In this document: positions 1-8,014 of the stretch, piece after piece
Numbering within the stretch: position 1 is the first letter of the stretch
Layout of the letters: every line of letters begins with the position of its first letter
From: Frankia alni
Lineage (GTDB): Bacteria; Actinomycetota; Actinomycetes; Frankiales; Frankiaceae
DNA: 34,174 bases
Direction of reading: 5' to 3'
Assembly: GCA_026225295.1 (NCBI GenBank)
Contig: JAMFSN010000393.1
Location: 1 to 34,174 of the forward strand
The notes under the pieces: model-generated
Told to the model about the DNA's origin: nothing
Database searches by the model: none
Seen by the model: only the letters and a program-made list of their open reading frames with translations
Translations under genes and position numbers: made by a program

Positions 1-365
1 CAGATCGGCCCGGCGTCCCGGGCCGGACCCACCGACAGCCAGGCGACCGGGTCCGGCCACCGGCCGTCGGCGACCCAGGATGCGAGCAGCACCGTTTTGC
101 CGGCTCCCGGCCCACCCGACACGATGGTGATCGGCGCGGTGATCGCCTGGTCCACCATCCGCAGCAGCCGTTCCCGGCGTACGTGGGTGGGCGGCAGCGG
201 GGGCGGGACCAGGCTCGGAAGCAGGACGGGGCCGGCGCCGTCCGAAGCCATCGACGACGACAACCCGGCACTCTCGGCCGACGACGACAACCCGGCACTC
301 TCGGCCGACGGCGGCGGTGCGGCGGCCTCGGGGCCGGGTTGCGCGGGCGACGTCAGGCGCGTCAC
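1..365 (-). CDS. N-terminal part of an ATP-binding (MalT/LuxR-like STAND) regulator, cut by the window edge
   Basis: Only the first 121 codons are in the window. They contain a Walker A loop, SGGPGAGKTVLLASW, at about residues 86-100, followed by WVADGRWPDPVAWLSV. This P-loop and the following AWLS strand are typical of the ATPase module of MalT/LuxR-type STAND regulators. The C-terminal HTH that would settle this lies outside the window, so LuxR output is inference. The GTG start at 365 is chosen because GGAGGTGG lies 6 bases upstream. An in-frame ATG at 251 is a possible later start. Residues 15-32 are two perfect 9-residue repeats (AESAGLSSS) from a 27-bp DNA duplication, in a Pro/Ser/Ala-rich leader without predicted fold. 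Confidence 0.7.
   Translation of the reverse strand, partial: MTRLTSPAQPGPEAAAPPPSAESAGLSSSAESAGLSSSMASDGAGPVLLPSLVPPPLPPTHVRRERLLRMVDQAITAPITIVSGGPGAGKTVLLASWVADGRWPDPVAWLSVGPARDAGPI
253..306. repeat. Perfect 27-bp tandem duplication
   Basis: Two identical adjacent 27-bp copies (253-279 and 280-306) lie in the leader of the ATP-binding regulator. The unit is a multiple of three, so the frame is kept and the peptide AESAGLSSS appears twice. Confidence 0.9.
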
Positions 366-467
366 GCCACCACCTCCGTCTGGATATCTCCTCGCAGTCG
401 TACCGTGACGCAGAGTCATCGGCAACTCATTCGAAGGAATGTCCGGTTGGACGGCCGGCGCACAACG

Positions 468-528
468 CCGAACCGCCCCGCAGAAGCGTCGAAGTGCGGT
501 CACTTCGGCGCCTTACGGGGCGGTTCGG
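468..528. terminator. Large two-part hairpin, likely terminator of the DUF4193 gene
   Basis: The outer arms 468-480 and 516-528 pair perfectly over 13 bp. Inside, 486-496 and 501-511 form an 11-bp stem with one T-G wobble and the four-base loop CGGT. The element lies 55 bases past the DUF4193 stop codon and upstream of the next minus-strand gene. There is no T-tract, as is usual for actinobacterial terminators. The single wobble would be U-G in plus-strand RNA and an A-C mismatch in minus-strand RNA. Confidence 0.6.
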
Positions 529-582
529 ATCCGGACCCGGGCCGGCTCGCCGGGCCGACCCGTCAACCGGGCCGGCCGGCGG

Positions 583-882
583 TCAGGCCGCGCAGTCGGC
601 GCAGACGGCTCGATGCTCGTCGGCGAGCTGACTGCGGTGATGGACCAGGTAGCAGGAGGTGCAGGTGAATTCGTCGGACTGCCGGGGCATCACCCGGACG
701 GCCAGCTCCTCGTCGCGGACCTCGGCGTCCGGGAGGTCCAGTTCGGCCTCCAGGGCGTCGACGTCGTCGCCGAGATCCGCGACCGCCGTGGCCCGCTGGG
801 CCTTCAGGTTCTCGAGACTCTGTTCAGAGACCTCGTCGTCCTCGACGTCCGCGCCGCGGCGCGCGTCGAAGTCTCGGGCCAT
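583..882 (-). CDS. DUF4193 family zinc-ribbon-like protein
   Basis: A 99-residue acidic protein with the actinobacterial DUF4193 pattern: MARDFDARRG start, SEQSLENLKAQR helix, then DEFTCTSCYLVHHRSQLA and a C-terminal CADCAA. The two Cys pairs (CTSC and CADC) plus the conserved His pair look like a small metal-binding ribbon. Its function is not established. The ATG at 882 is preceded by GGGGAGGAAG, a strong ribosome binding site. An open frame continues upstream to 1134, but the family starts at this Met. A large hairpin lies downstream. Confidence 0.93.
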   Translation of the reverse strand: MARDFDARRGADVEDDEVSEQSLENLKAQRATAVADLGDDVDALEAELDLPDAEVRDEELAVRVMPRQSDEFTCTSCYLVHHRSQLADEHRAVCADCAA

Positions 883-1203
883 GCGTTTCTTCCTCCCCAG
901 ATGTACTGGCCATCCCGCACCCCGAAACCGGAGGGGGATCGGTCGGCCACAACTGGTAAGAGTTGCGGCCACCGAACGGCCAGGCGTCAGACGTCTGAAA
1001 TCAATATGATCGTTCCGGGCGGACCGGTCAGGGTCGCTCAGGATGTCGTGCGTGGTCCCCGGGACGGGAACCGCGCCGAGCCGAGGGAACCATACGGGTA
1101 GCGCGGTTCGACGCCTACGTCCGCCACGGTTCAACGACCCGGAAACTTGCCCGTCCGGCCAGCCCGACGGCGGCTGTAGCGGTTACCCACCGGCCGGTAA
1201 CCG
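883..1203. other. Intergenic region between DUF4193 and GroES-like genes
   Basis: No convincing gene is seen in these 321 bases. The region holds the ribosome binding site and presumed promoter of the DUF4193 gene, a 12-bp perfect palindrome at 987-998, a short AT-rich patch near 999-1012, and most of the hairpin at 1174-1209. Confidence 0.6.
987..998. promoter_or_regulatory. 12-bp perfect palindrome, candidate operator
   Basis: TCAGACGTCTGA lies 105 bases upstream of the DUF4193 start, next to an AT-rich stretch (AAATCAATATGATC). It could be a regulator site. No binding family is recognised. Confidence 0.35.
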
Positions 1204-1209
1204 CTACAG
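1174..1209 (-). terminator. 14-bp perfect hairpin at the end of the GroES-like gene
   Basis: Arms 1174-1187 and 1196-1209 (CTGTAGCGGTTACC and its complement) are perfectly paired over 14 bp with an 8-base loop. The stop codon of the GroES-like gene (1204-1206) lies inside the upstream arm, so translation to the stop would melt the stem. No T-run follows. Confidence 0.7.
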
Positions 1210-1542
1210 ATAAAGGCCGGTCAGCCCGTCGTCGAGGCGTTCGGCGGCGACCGCGTGGACGTCGCGCTCGCGCAGCAGAACGTAGGTGGTGCCGTGCAGC
1301 TCGACCTCGGCGCGGTCCTCCGGATCGAACAGCACCCGGTCGTCGACCTGGATGGTCCGCACGGTGGTCCCGGTGGCGATGACGTCGGCCCACGACAGTT
1401 TGCGACCCATCTGCGCCGTGGCCGGAATCACAATTCCTGACCGCGAGCGGCGATCGGTCGTTTCCTCACGCGGCGCAACCAGGACTCGGTCGTGAAGGAG
1501 CTGGATCGGAAGCGAACCGACGCGGCCATCCACTCCGCTCAT
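1204..1542 (-). CDS. GroES-like co-chaperonin family protein
   Basis: A 112-residue protein of the Cpn10 fold. LPIQLLHDRVLV is the first strand, SGIVIPATA the roof-strand region, and VDDRVLFDPEDRAEVELHG the signature before the C-terminal TYVLLRERDVHAV. This is the divergent actinobacterial GroES-like family that stands apart from a groEL operon; no groEL is nearby. It lacks a clear canonical mobile-loop sequence, so GroEL binding is uncertain. The ATG at 1542 is chosen by length match. No clear ribosome binding site is seen, and the in-frame GTG at 1533 is an alternative. Confidence 0.85.
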   Translation of the reverse strand: MSGVDGRVGSLPIQLLHDRVLVAPREETTDRRSRSGIVIPATAQMGRKLSWADVIATGTTVRTIQVDDRVLFDPEDRAEVELHGTTYVLLRERDVHAVAAERLDDGLTGLYL

Positions 1543-1899
1543 GCCACTGAGAGACGACCTCACATCGCGGGAGCCTACCCGCCCCCCGCCGCCACTCCCG
1601 CTCCCGCTCCAGCGCGAAAACCCAGCCCCGGTGACCGTTCGGTGATCGGAGCGACCCTCAGGGCCGGCGACCGGGGCCGATCGCGCGCCGCCCAGGGCGG
1701 ACGCGGCGACCACGGCAACGCAACGCGCAATCCCTTGCGCCACCACGCTCCGCCACCGGCACCCACACCCGATACCCGACATGGCGCGTTATAAGCTTCG
1801 CCTCATCGCCGCCATGGCAAGGACATCCCTGGGGGGCGAGCCGACGGTGGGGGTGGGTCTGTCGTCGGCACGCATGCGGCCGCGAGATGGGGCACGACA
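1543..1899. other. Divergent intergenic region
   Basis: These 357 bases separate the GroES-like gene from the next plus-strand gene. No gene is supported. The region contains C-rich simple sequence (CCCGCTCCCGCTCC near 1595-1610) and a locally AT-richer spot, GCGTTATAAGCTT near 1786-1798, which could hold a promoter -10 element. Open frames here have no recognisable content. Confidence 0.5.
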
Positions 1900-2562
1900 A
1901 TGGCTTTGCGCATCAGTGTTGACCTGGATGGGTTGCGTTGGGCGGACCTGTTCCGGTTCGTCGACCTCGCCCGGAACGGTGGGATCGAGCCGGACGACCA
2001 GGTTGATGTGATCACCTACGGCAGCGACCCGCTGTCGGTCAGCCTCTCCGCGCGGATCTACCCGGGCGCCGACACGTTCTCCGCACTGGAGTCCGGTCTC
2101 GGCGGTTCCGAGGTGACCGGCGGGAACGAGGGGGCCCTGGCCGTCGCGCCGCCGCCCCCGAGTGCGCCGCCGGCCGGTAACTCCTTCGGCTACGAGGCGC
2201 CGCACGAGCGGCCGGGCGGGCCGCCGCCGAACTTCCCGTCGTTCGACCCGCACGCGGACCGCGTCGCGTCGGCCGGCAACGGCTCGGCGTTCGCCGCGTA
2301 CCAGAACCAGCCGGACCGCTCGGCGCCGGCCGGCAACGGCACGTCGTTTCCGCCGTTCGAGGGTCAGCCCGACCGGCTGCCGTCGTCCTCGCCCAACGGC
2401 CAGTCCTTCGCGGGCTTCGAGACGGTATTCGACCGTTCCAACAAGGAGGCCGGCGGACCGCCGGCCGTCGACTCCCCGTACATGGAGGAGTTCGCCCGCC
2501 TGCAGGAAGGGCTCATGCGTCCGGTCCGGCGCGGTGACGACGGCCGGCACGACCGAGGCTGA
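1900..2562 (+). CDS. Unrecognised protein with ordered N-terminus and repetitive Pro/Gly/Asn tail
   Basis: 220 residues, no family recognised. Residues 1-65 look folded (MALRISVDLDGLRWADLFRF, then DDQVDVITYGSD). From about residue 75 the chain is Pro-, Gly- and Asn-rich with three imperfect repeats of the form ADR..SAGNGSAF..YQNQ, PDRS.PAGNGTSF.PFEGQ and PDR....PNGQSFAGFE. The C-terminus has a short helix, YMEEFARLQEGLMRPVRRG. There is no signal peptide or membrane segment. The start has only a weak purine-rich site (GAGATGGGG). It may be expressed with the similarly built gene that begins 96 bases downstream. Confidence 0.7.
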   Translation: MALRISVDLDGLRWADLFRFVDLARNGGIEPDDQVDVITYGSDPLSVSLSARIYPGADTFSALESGLGGSEVTGGNEGALAVAPPPPSAPPAGNSFGYEAPHERPGGPPPNFPSFDPHADRVASAGNGSAFAAYQNQPDRSAPAGNGTSFPPFEGQPDRLPSSSPNGQSFAGFETVFDRSNKEAGGPPAVDSPYMEEFARLQEGLMRPVRRGDDGRHDRG

Positions 2563-2658
2563 CCCGCCCCGATCCGGTCGACGATCTGATCCGGGTCGCT
2601 CCGGACGGGTCGTCAACCGGGACAATCGTGGGGTCCCGGTGCCCATGGAGCCGTGCTG

Positions 2659-3615
2659 ATGGTGCATGCTGACCAGGCGATGGACGATCTACCGGCCCAG
2701 GACCTCGAGCGCCACCGGGAACAGCTGCGCTCGGAGCTCGACATGATCGCCGCAGGCCCGGTTCTCGCCGGGCCGAAGATGATCGAACACGTCGGCGCGC
2801 TGCTGTCGCTGCTCGACCTGCACATACCGAACGACTTCGATATCTGCGCCAGCTGTGACCGGCTCTGGCCGTGCCCGTCCGTCGTGCTGGTGATCGGCGC
2901 CCCGGCGGCCAATGCGGTGTCGGCGCGACCGGCGGTGGTCGCCGGCGGGGGCCAGCCGCTGGGCCGCCATCCCGACTACTCGGAATCGGGCCCCGGTGCC
3001 TTCGCCGCGGTCGGCGCCGGCCCGTCCGGCACCGGCGCGCACCCCTACGACCCACCGACCCAGGGCTGGGACTTCACCGGCGCCCACGCGACCACCGGCG
3101 CCGGCCCCACCGACAGCCATCCGACCACCGGCGCCTACCCGACCACGGGTGACTACCCGACAACCGGTGGCTACCCGACAACCGGTGGCTACAACCCCCC
3201 ACGTGACTCTCCCCCGCCCACCGGACGGCCGTCCGCGCGCCCGCCGGCGCCGATGTTCCCGCCGCCGGCCCACTCCGGAGCCGAGGCGTACCGCGGCGCC
3301 GGCTACCCGGCGAACGGCAACGGCAACGGCATGACGCCCAACGGCAGCGCCCCTAACGGGAACAGTGCGGGCGCCAACGGGTACGGCGAGTACGAGGCCA
3401 ACGGGTACGGCCGGCCGCCGAACGGTCGTCCGGCCGCCGCGGGCAGTCGCAACGGCCACGGTCCGAACGGCGCGCGTTCCGCGGGACCGCCGCCGCCCCC
3501 CGCTCCCCGACCGCGTCCGGTCGCGCGCCCGGTGCCCCGGCCGGCCCCGGCCCCGGACGCGCCCATGGACGACGCCACCTACCGCCGGATCCTTGACGGT
3601 ATCGACGTCATTTGA
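2659..3615 (+). CDS. Unrecognised protein with a Cys-containing N-terminal domain and long low-complexity tail
   Basis: 318 residues, function unknown. Residues 1-80 form the likely folded part: a helix (LPAQDLERHREQLRSELD), a second helix (MIEHVGALLSLLDLH) and a Cys cluster (DICASCDRLWPCPS) that could bind metal. After that the chain is disordered: six-residue repeats of the type GYPTTG (3115-3192), then Asn-Gly-rich sequence and Pro-Ala runs, ending in a short conserved-looking motif, MDDATYRRILDGIDVI. The ATG at 2659 is preferred to a GTG at 2653 because GGAG at 2647-2650 is 8 bases before the ATG. Confidence 0.7.
   Translation: MVHADQAMDDLPAQDLERHREQLRSELDMIAAGPVLAGPKMIEHVGALLSLLDLHIPNDFDICASCDRLWPCPSVVLVIGAPAANAVSARPAVVAGGGQPLGRHPDYSESGPGAFAAVGAGPSGTGAHPYDPPTQGWDFTGAHATTGAGPTDSHPTTGAYPTTGDYPTTGGYPTTGGYNPPRDSPPPTGRPSARPPAPMFPPPAHSGAEAYRGAGYPANGNGNGMTPNGSAPNGNSAGANGYGEYEANGYGRPPNGRPAAAGSRNGHGPNGARSAGPPPPPAPRPRPVARPVPRPAPAPDAPMDDATYRRILDGIDVI
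3115..3192. repeat. 18-bp coding tandem repeat (GYPTTG units)
   Basis: Successive 18-bp units at 3133-3150, 3151-3168 and 3169-3186, plus a diverged unit before and a partial one after, encode AYPTTG, DYPTTG and GYPTTG. The last two units differ by a single base. Confidence 0.8.
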
Positions 3616-3758
3616 GCGCCGCCGGTGCCGTCCGTCGACGAACCGTCCGCCGCTGTCACCTGTCGACCCCGGCCACGGATGTTTGAGTGCGGCCGAACAG
3701 CGGGCAGGTAGCCGACACCGGAGCGTGACGCCTCGTTGAGACCGCCCCGCGAGGCGAA

Positions 3759-4286
3759 GTGGATGGTGAAAGTGTGGCCGATGCACTAACGGCGCGCTTC
3801 GATCTTCCTGCCGATTTCCGCGCGGCCGGGCGGGCCCGACGCATCATCACCGAGCTGCTCACCGCCTGGGGACGTCAGGAAGACGCCGAAGTCGCCCGGT
3901 TGCTGGTCAGCGAGGTGGTCACCAACGCGGTCCGGCACGCCGGACAAGGGCAGCCGCTGGAACTGACCGTGACCGCCGATGACGGGCGGGTCCGGGTCGC
4001 GGTCGGGGACAGCAGCGCCCAGCAGCCGACGCCCCGCGCGGCCCGGGATGATGAGGAGTCCGGCCGCGGTATGCGACTCATCGCATCCCTGGCCAGCCAG
4101 TGGGGCGTCAGCCCACCGGCCGATCCGGCCGCCCCGGTGAGCAAGGAGGTCTGGTTCGAGCTCCCCGTGACGAACGGTCGCGGTCCCGCCGAACCGTCGT
4201 CGGACCGACCGCGGGTCCGGGCCGGTCGCGGCCAGATCACCGCCCCGGACGGGGACGGCGCCCCGCCCGGCCCGGCCGAGCCGTAG
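3759..4286 (+). CDS. RsbW-like ATP-binding protein (anti-sigma factor type HATPase_c_2)
   Basis: 175 residues. The GHKL ATP-binding fold is visible: N box SEVVTNAVRHAG (about residues 51-62), G1 box AVGDSS (81-86) and G2 region SGRGMRLIASLASQWGV (101-117). This is the single-domain HATPase_c_2 type found in SpoIIAB/RsbW anti-sigma kinases and the many regulatory ATP-binding proteins of actinomycetes. No partner anti-anti-sigma or sigma factor is seen nearby. The last 35 residues are Pro/Gly/Arg-rich. The start at GTG 3759 follows GAGGCG; GTG 3774 is an alternative. Confidence 0.88.
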   Translation: MDGESVADALTARFDLPADFRAAGRARRIITELLTAWGRQEDAEVARLLVSEVVTNAVRHAGQGQPLELTVTADDGRVRVAVGDSSAQQPTPRAARDDEESGRGMRLIASLASQWGVSPPADPAAPVSKEVWFELPVTNGRGPAEPSSDRPRVRAGRGQITAPDGDGAPPGPAEP

Positions 4287-4303
4287 CCCGGCCGGTCGGA
4301 CCG

Positions 4304-4804
4304 TCAGCCGGCCAGTACCGACTCGATCGACGCGAGCAGGGCCGGGTCGTGCGGGTCGGTCTGCGGGCGGAACCGCCCGGCCACCGAGCCGTCCGGCGCG
4401 ACCACGAATTTCTCGAAGTTCCACTGGATGTCGCCGGCCGTCCCGGCGGCGTCGGGGGTGGCGGTCAGCTCCTCGTAGATCGGATCCCGGCCCTCCCCGT
4501 TGACCTCGATCTTGGCCGTGAGCGGGAACGTCACGCCGTAGGTCGCCGAGCAGAACTGCGCGATCTCCTCGGGGCTGCCCGGCTCCTGACCCATGAACTG
4601 GTTACAGGGGAAGCCGACGACGGTGAAGCCGCGCCCGGAGAGCTCCGTCTGAAGCTTCTCCAGCCCCTCGTACTGCGGCGTCAGGCCGCACTTGCTGGCC
4701 ACGTTGACGACCAGAGCGGCCTTCCCGCCGGTCAGCTCGCCGAACGTGGTCTTCTCGCCGCCCAGGGTCTCCAGGGTCATGTCGCGCAGATCGGTCACGA
4801 TCAT
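4304..4804 (-). CDS. gpx: Glutathione peroxidase family thiol peroxidase
   Basis: 166 residues, the usual length. It reduces peroxides with a catalytic Cys in SKCGLTPQY (C39), the Gln of GFPCNQF (Q69) and the Trp-Asn of IQWNFEKF (W128, N129). C85 in AQFCSATYG is placed as the resolving Cys of non-seleno, thioredoxin-using members, so thioredoxin rather than glutathione is the likely reductant. The ATG at 4804 sits directly against GGAAGG. The in-frame GTG at 4798 has better spacing and may be the true start. The neighbouring gene on the same strand is catalase, so this is a peroxide-detoxifying pair. Confidence 0.95.
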   Translation of the reverse strand: MIVTDLRDMTLETLGGEKTTFGELTGGKAALVVNVASKCGLTPQYEGLEKLQTELSGRGFTVVGFPCNQFMGQEPGSPEEIAQFCSATYGVTFPLTAKIEVNGEGRDPIYEELTATPDAAGTAGDIQWNFEKFVVAPDGSVAGRFRPQTDPHDPALLASIESVLAG

Positions 4805-4926
4805 CCTTCCGAACTCGGTTGTCGGTGCGCCGACGGCGGCGCTCTCTTGTGATCGAGCGCCGCCATCGGGCCTCTTCTTCCCAATTTCCGGGACGGGGCC
4901 CGCGGGGACGGGCGCCGAGCCGTCGG

Positions 4927-6387
4927 TCAGCCGCCGTTGAGGCCCTTGGCCACGGCGGCGCCGAGCGCCGGGTCGACACTGCGCCAGTATTCGATGACCC
5001 GGGCCTTCATGTCGGGCGTCGTGTCCTGGGCCGCATGGCCCACGATGTTGGTGGCCAGGTGGTCGCGGCCGGTGTCGTCCAGGACCTCCCGGTACATCGT
5101 GCCCGGCTGACCGAAGTCGTCGTCCTCGCTGTGCAGGCTGGCCGCCGCGCGGACGATGTCGCCGCTCACCCCCCAACCCGGGTCGGTCCCGTACAGCTCG
5201 GGTGCCGCCCTCGGGCCGTCGGCGCTGTTCGGCGCGTAGACCGGGTCGCCGTGGCCCGGCAAGTACCGCATCGCGCCGTCCTTGTTGTAGGAGTGGACGG
5301 GCGACTTCGGCTGGTTGATCGGGAGCTGGAGGTAGTTCGGCCCGATCCGGTAGCGGTGCGTGTCCGGGTAGGAGAACAGCCGGCCCAGCAGCATCTTGTC
5401 GGGGCTGGCGCCGATCCCGGGCACGAGGTTGGACGGCTCGAAGGCCGACTGCTCGACCTCGGCGAAGTAGTTGGCCGGGTTCCGGTCCAGCACCAGCCGA
5501 CCCACGTCGAACAGCGGGTAGTCGCGGTGCGGCCAGACCTTGGTCAGGTCGAACGGGTTGAACCGGTAGGAGGCCGCGTCCTCGTACGGCATGACCTGCA
5601 TCTTGAGCGTCCAGGACGGGTTGTCGCCGGTCCTGATCGCGTCATAGAGATCCCGGAGGTGGTAGTCCGGCTCCTCGGCGGTCATGGCCTTCGCCTCGGC
5701 GTCGGTGAACGTCTCGATGCCCTGATCGGTCTTGAAGTGGTACTTCACCCAGAACTTCTCACCGCCGGCGTTGATCCACATAAAGGTGTGGCTGCCGTAG
5801 CCGTTCATGTGGCGCCAGGTGCGCGGCGTGCCGCGGTCGCTCATCAGGAACGTCACCTGATGGGCGCTCTCGGGCGACAACGTCCAGAAATCCCACTGCA
5901 TGTTGTTGTCGCGCAGGTGCGAGTCGGCGCGACGCTTCTGCGAGCGGATGAAGTCCTGGAACTTGCTCGGGTCCTTCACGAAGAAGATCGGAGTGTTGTT
6001 GCCGACCAGGTCGTAGTTGCCCTCGTCGGTGTAGAACTTGATCGCGAAGCCGCGGGGGTCGCGCACGGTGTCGGGGTAGCCGAGTTCCCCGGCGACCGTC
6101 GAGAACCGCAGGAACACGTCCGTCCGCCTGCCCACCCGGGACAGGAAATCGGCCTTGGTGAACGCGGTGACGTCGTGGGTGACCTCGAAGTACCCGTGCG
6201 CGGCACCGCCCTTGGCGTGCACGACCCGCTCCGGGGTCCGCTCGCGGTTGAACTGCGCCATCTTCTGGATCAGGTAGTGGTCCTGCAGAAGCAGCGGACC
6301 GTCGGGCCCGGCGCTCAGTGAGTGCTCGTCGCTGGTGGCGGCGATACCGGCATCGGTCGTGGTGGCGGGGGGTCGTAGCTCGGTCAT
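4927..6387 (-). CDS. katA: Monofunctional haem catalase
   Basis: 486 residues, small-subunit clade length. The catalytic His is H57 (ERVVHAKGGAAHG), the distal Asn lies in LVGNNTPIFF (about 130), and the proximal haem-ligand Tyr is Y340 in GRLFSYPDTHRYRIG. It converts H2O2 to water and oxygen in the cytoplasm. The ATG at 6387 has GAAGGGAGC upstream. The gene lies 122 bases before the peroxidase gene on the same strand, so the two may be co-transcribed. No Fur- or OxyR-type site is recognised upstream. Confidence 0.97.
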   Translation of the reverse strand: MTELRPPATTTDAGIAATSDEHSLSAGPDGPLLLQDHYLIQKMAQFNRERTPERVVHAKGGAAHGYFEVTHDVTAFTKADFLSRVGRRTDVFLRFSTVAGELGYPDTVRDPRGFAIKFYTDEGNYDLVGNNTPIFFVKDPSKFQDFIRSQKRRADSHLRDNNMQWDFWTLSPESAHQVTFLMSDRGTPRTWRHMNGYGSHTFMWINAGGEKFWVKYHFKTDQGIETFTDAEAKAMTAEEPDYHLRDLYDAIRTGDNPSWTLKMQVMPYEDAASYRFNPFDLTKVWPHRDYPLFDVGRLVLDRNPANYFAEVEQSAFEPSNLVPGIGASPDKMLLGRLFSYPDTHRYRIGPNYLQLPINQPKSPVHSYNKDGAMRYLPGHGDPVYAPNSADGPRAAPELYGTDPGWGVSGDIVRAAASLHSEDDDFGQPGTMYREVLDDTGRDHLATNIVGHAAQDTTPDMKARVIEYWRSVDPALGAAVAKGLNGG

Positions 6388-6685
6388 CGGGCGCTCCCTT
6401 CCTGGTGGCTGGGCGGAGGGCGGGCCCCGGACCCGTCCCACGCCCGGCTACGGACAACGGGGCGGTCGGACCGGGGCCGTACCCGGCGACCGGCGACGCG
6501 TTCCCCGGTTCCTGCCCCGGGTTCCTGCCCCGGTTTCGGCCCGTTGCACGGACGAGCCCGAGATACTGCTGCGGACCAGGCCGGACCAGCCCGGCCACCT
6601 GGCTGAGGTCGCGGAATCGAGGCGTATGCCCAAGTGGTCGTGACCGCGACCGTTTCGGCACACTCTTTCCGCCGGCGCGGCCGCG

Positions 6686-7135
6686 TCAGTCCGAGCCGGA
6701 CCGCCGGCGGACGAGCAGCGTCACCAGGAACAGAACGGCGCCGGCGATCGCGACGCGGTCCCAGCGCACCACCGTGGTCAGCTCGGCCCCGCCGGGCGCG
6801 GTCAGGCCGGCGGCGGTGACCCCACCGGCCGGCAGCGCGGCCCGACCGGTGCCGGTCGCCAACGCCGCCGGACCCCCGTCGGAGGGACGGACCCGCTCCT
6901 TGAGGTGGTCGATCCGCTCCCGGACCTGGACAGCCGCGCGGCCGGCGACCCGCTTGGGGCTGACCAGATCGGCGATGGCGTCGACCGTCTCGGCGAGTTC
7001 GGCGCGCGTGTTCTCGATCTGTCGCTGGATGATCGCCGGATCCTGCGGCACCGGTCCCACCTTCCGCTTCGTCCGGGCGCCCGGTCGGGCACGTCCGTCG
7101 ACGGTGACCCGTCCGGCCGGACGGGTCCTGGCCAT
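6686..7135 (-). CDS. DUF3618 family membrane-anchored protein
   Basis: 149 residues. The DUF3618 core is IIQRQIENTRAELAETVDAI, followed by LVSPKRVAGRAAVQVRERI. A single membrane segment near the C-terminus (RVAIAGAVLFLVTLLV) is followed by a basic tail. Function is unknown; relatives are small actinobacterial membrane proteins often found with stress genes. The N-terminal 28 residues are Arg-rich. An in-frame GTG at 7051 has AAGGTGGGACCG directly before it and may be the true start, giving 121 residues. Confidence 0.82.
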   Translation of the reverse strand: MARTRPAGRVTVDGRARPGARTKRKVGPVPQDPAIIQRQIENTRAELAETVDAIADLVSPKRVAGRAAVQVRERIDHLKERVRPSDGGPAALATGTGRAALPAGGVTAAGLTAPGGAELTTVVRWDRVAIAGAVLFLVTLLVRRRSGSD

Positions 7136-7267
7136 TGTTCCCGCTCACGGACCCCCACGTCCCCGCGACAGGCGGTGTGCCCGGGCGAAGTGGCCCGCAA
7201 TCGGCCGGATGTCCGGCGCCGGCCCCCGATCGCGCCGCCCCGGAGCGGCCCGGTCGGCGAACGCTCG

Positions 7268-7273
7268 TACGCT
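7268..7273 (+). promoter_or_regulatory. Candidate -10 box of a leaderless SCO1-like transcript
   Basis: TACGCT ends 7 bases before the ATG at 7281 and there is no purine-rich ribosome binding site between them. This is the spacing expected when transcription begins at the start codon. Confidence 0.45.
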
Positions 7274-7280
7274 GGCCGTC

Positions 7281-7970
7281 ATGAAAGTGCCGGCCGCCGT
7301 CACGACGGCGCCCCGGGCGGTCCGGATCGCGGCGGCCGTCGCGGTCGGGCTCATCGCCTTCCTGCTCGCCACGCTCGGTAGTTGCGGTGGTCCCCCGGCC
7401 GGGCACACCTCCCTGGTCGACGACAGCGGCCACCGGGTGGCGATCGACGGTCGGGCGGCGCCCGCCGGCCTCGTCATGCCGGCGGTGACGCTGCGGACCC
7501 CGGGGGGCAGCCCGTACCCGTTGCGGACGAGGACGGCGGGAAAAACGACGCTGGTCTACTTCGGCTACACCTCGTGCCCGGACGTGTGCCCGACGACCAT
7601 GGCCGATATCGCCGCCGCGCTGGCCGACGCGCCGCTGTCGGTCCGCGCCCGGGTCAACGTCGTCTTCGTCACGACCGACCCGGAGCGCGACACCGGCCGG
7701 ATTCTGTACGCGTGGATCGTCAAGATCGACCCGACCTTCATCGCGCTACGGGGCACGCCCGATGAGGTCCGCGCGGCCGCGCAGGCCATGGACGTCGACC
7801 CCGGGATCCCGGAAATGTCGGATGCCGGCCGGTACACCGTTGCGCACGGCACGACGGTGACCGCATTCGGGCCCGACGGGCGCGCGCTGGCCATCTACCC
7901 GGCCCCCAGCACGATTCCCGAATGGTCCCATGACCTGCCGATTCTGGTGCGGGGCGGAACGCTGGCCTAA
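7281..7970 (+). CDS. SCO1/SenC-type copper chaperone lipoprotein
   Basis: 229 residues. A hydrophobic export segment (IAAAVAVGLIAFLLATLG) ends at a Cys in LGSC, a lipobox-like site (C35), so the protein is probably anchored outside the membrane. The thioredoxin fold carries the copper-binding CxxxC in YTSCPDVCPTTM (C99 and C103) and the distant His in VAHGTTVTAF (H189). SCO proteins deliver copper to the CuA site of cytochrome oxidase or act as thiol reductants; no oxidase genes are in the window. A TANNNT box 7 bases upstream suggests a leaderless message. Confidence 0.92.
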   Translation: MKVPAAVTTAPRAVRIAAAVAVGLIAFLLATLGSCGGPPAGHTSLVDDSGHRVAIDGRAAPAGLVMPAVTLRTPGGSPYPLRTRTAGKTTLVYFGYTSCPDVCPTTMADIAAALADAPLSVRARVNVVFVTTDPERDTGRILYAWIVKIDPTFIALRGTPDEVRAAAQAMDVDPGIPEMSDAGRYTVAHGTTVTAFGPDGRALAIYPAPSTIPEWSHDLPILVRGGTLA

Positions 7971-8014
7971 TTTTTCGAAAGGCGCCGCGGGCCCGGAGAC
8001 GGTGTGATGGGGCG

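Noticed and set aside
6388-6685. Peroxide-regulator site upstream of catalase
   Set aside because: No Fur/PerR/OxyR-like inverted repeat was found. The GGTTCCTGCCCC units near 6500-6535 look like simple C-rich sequence.
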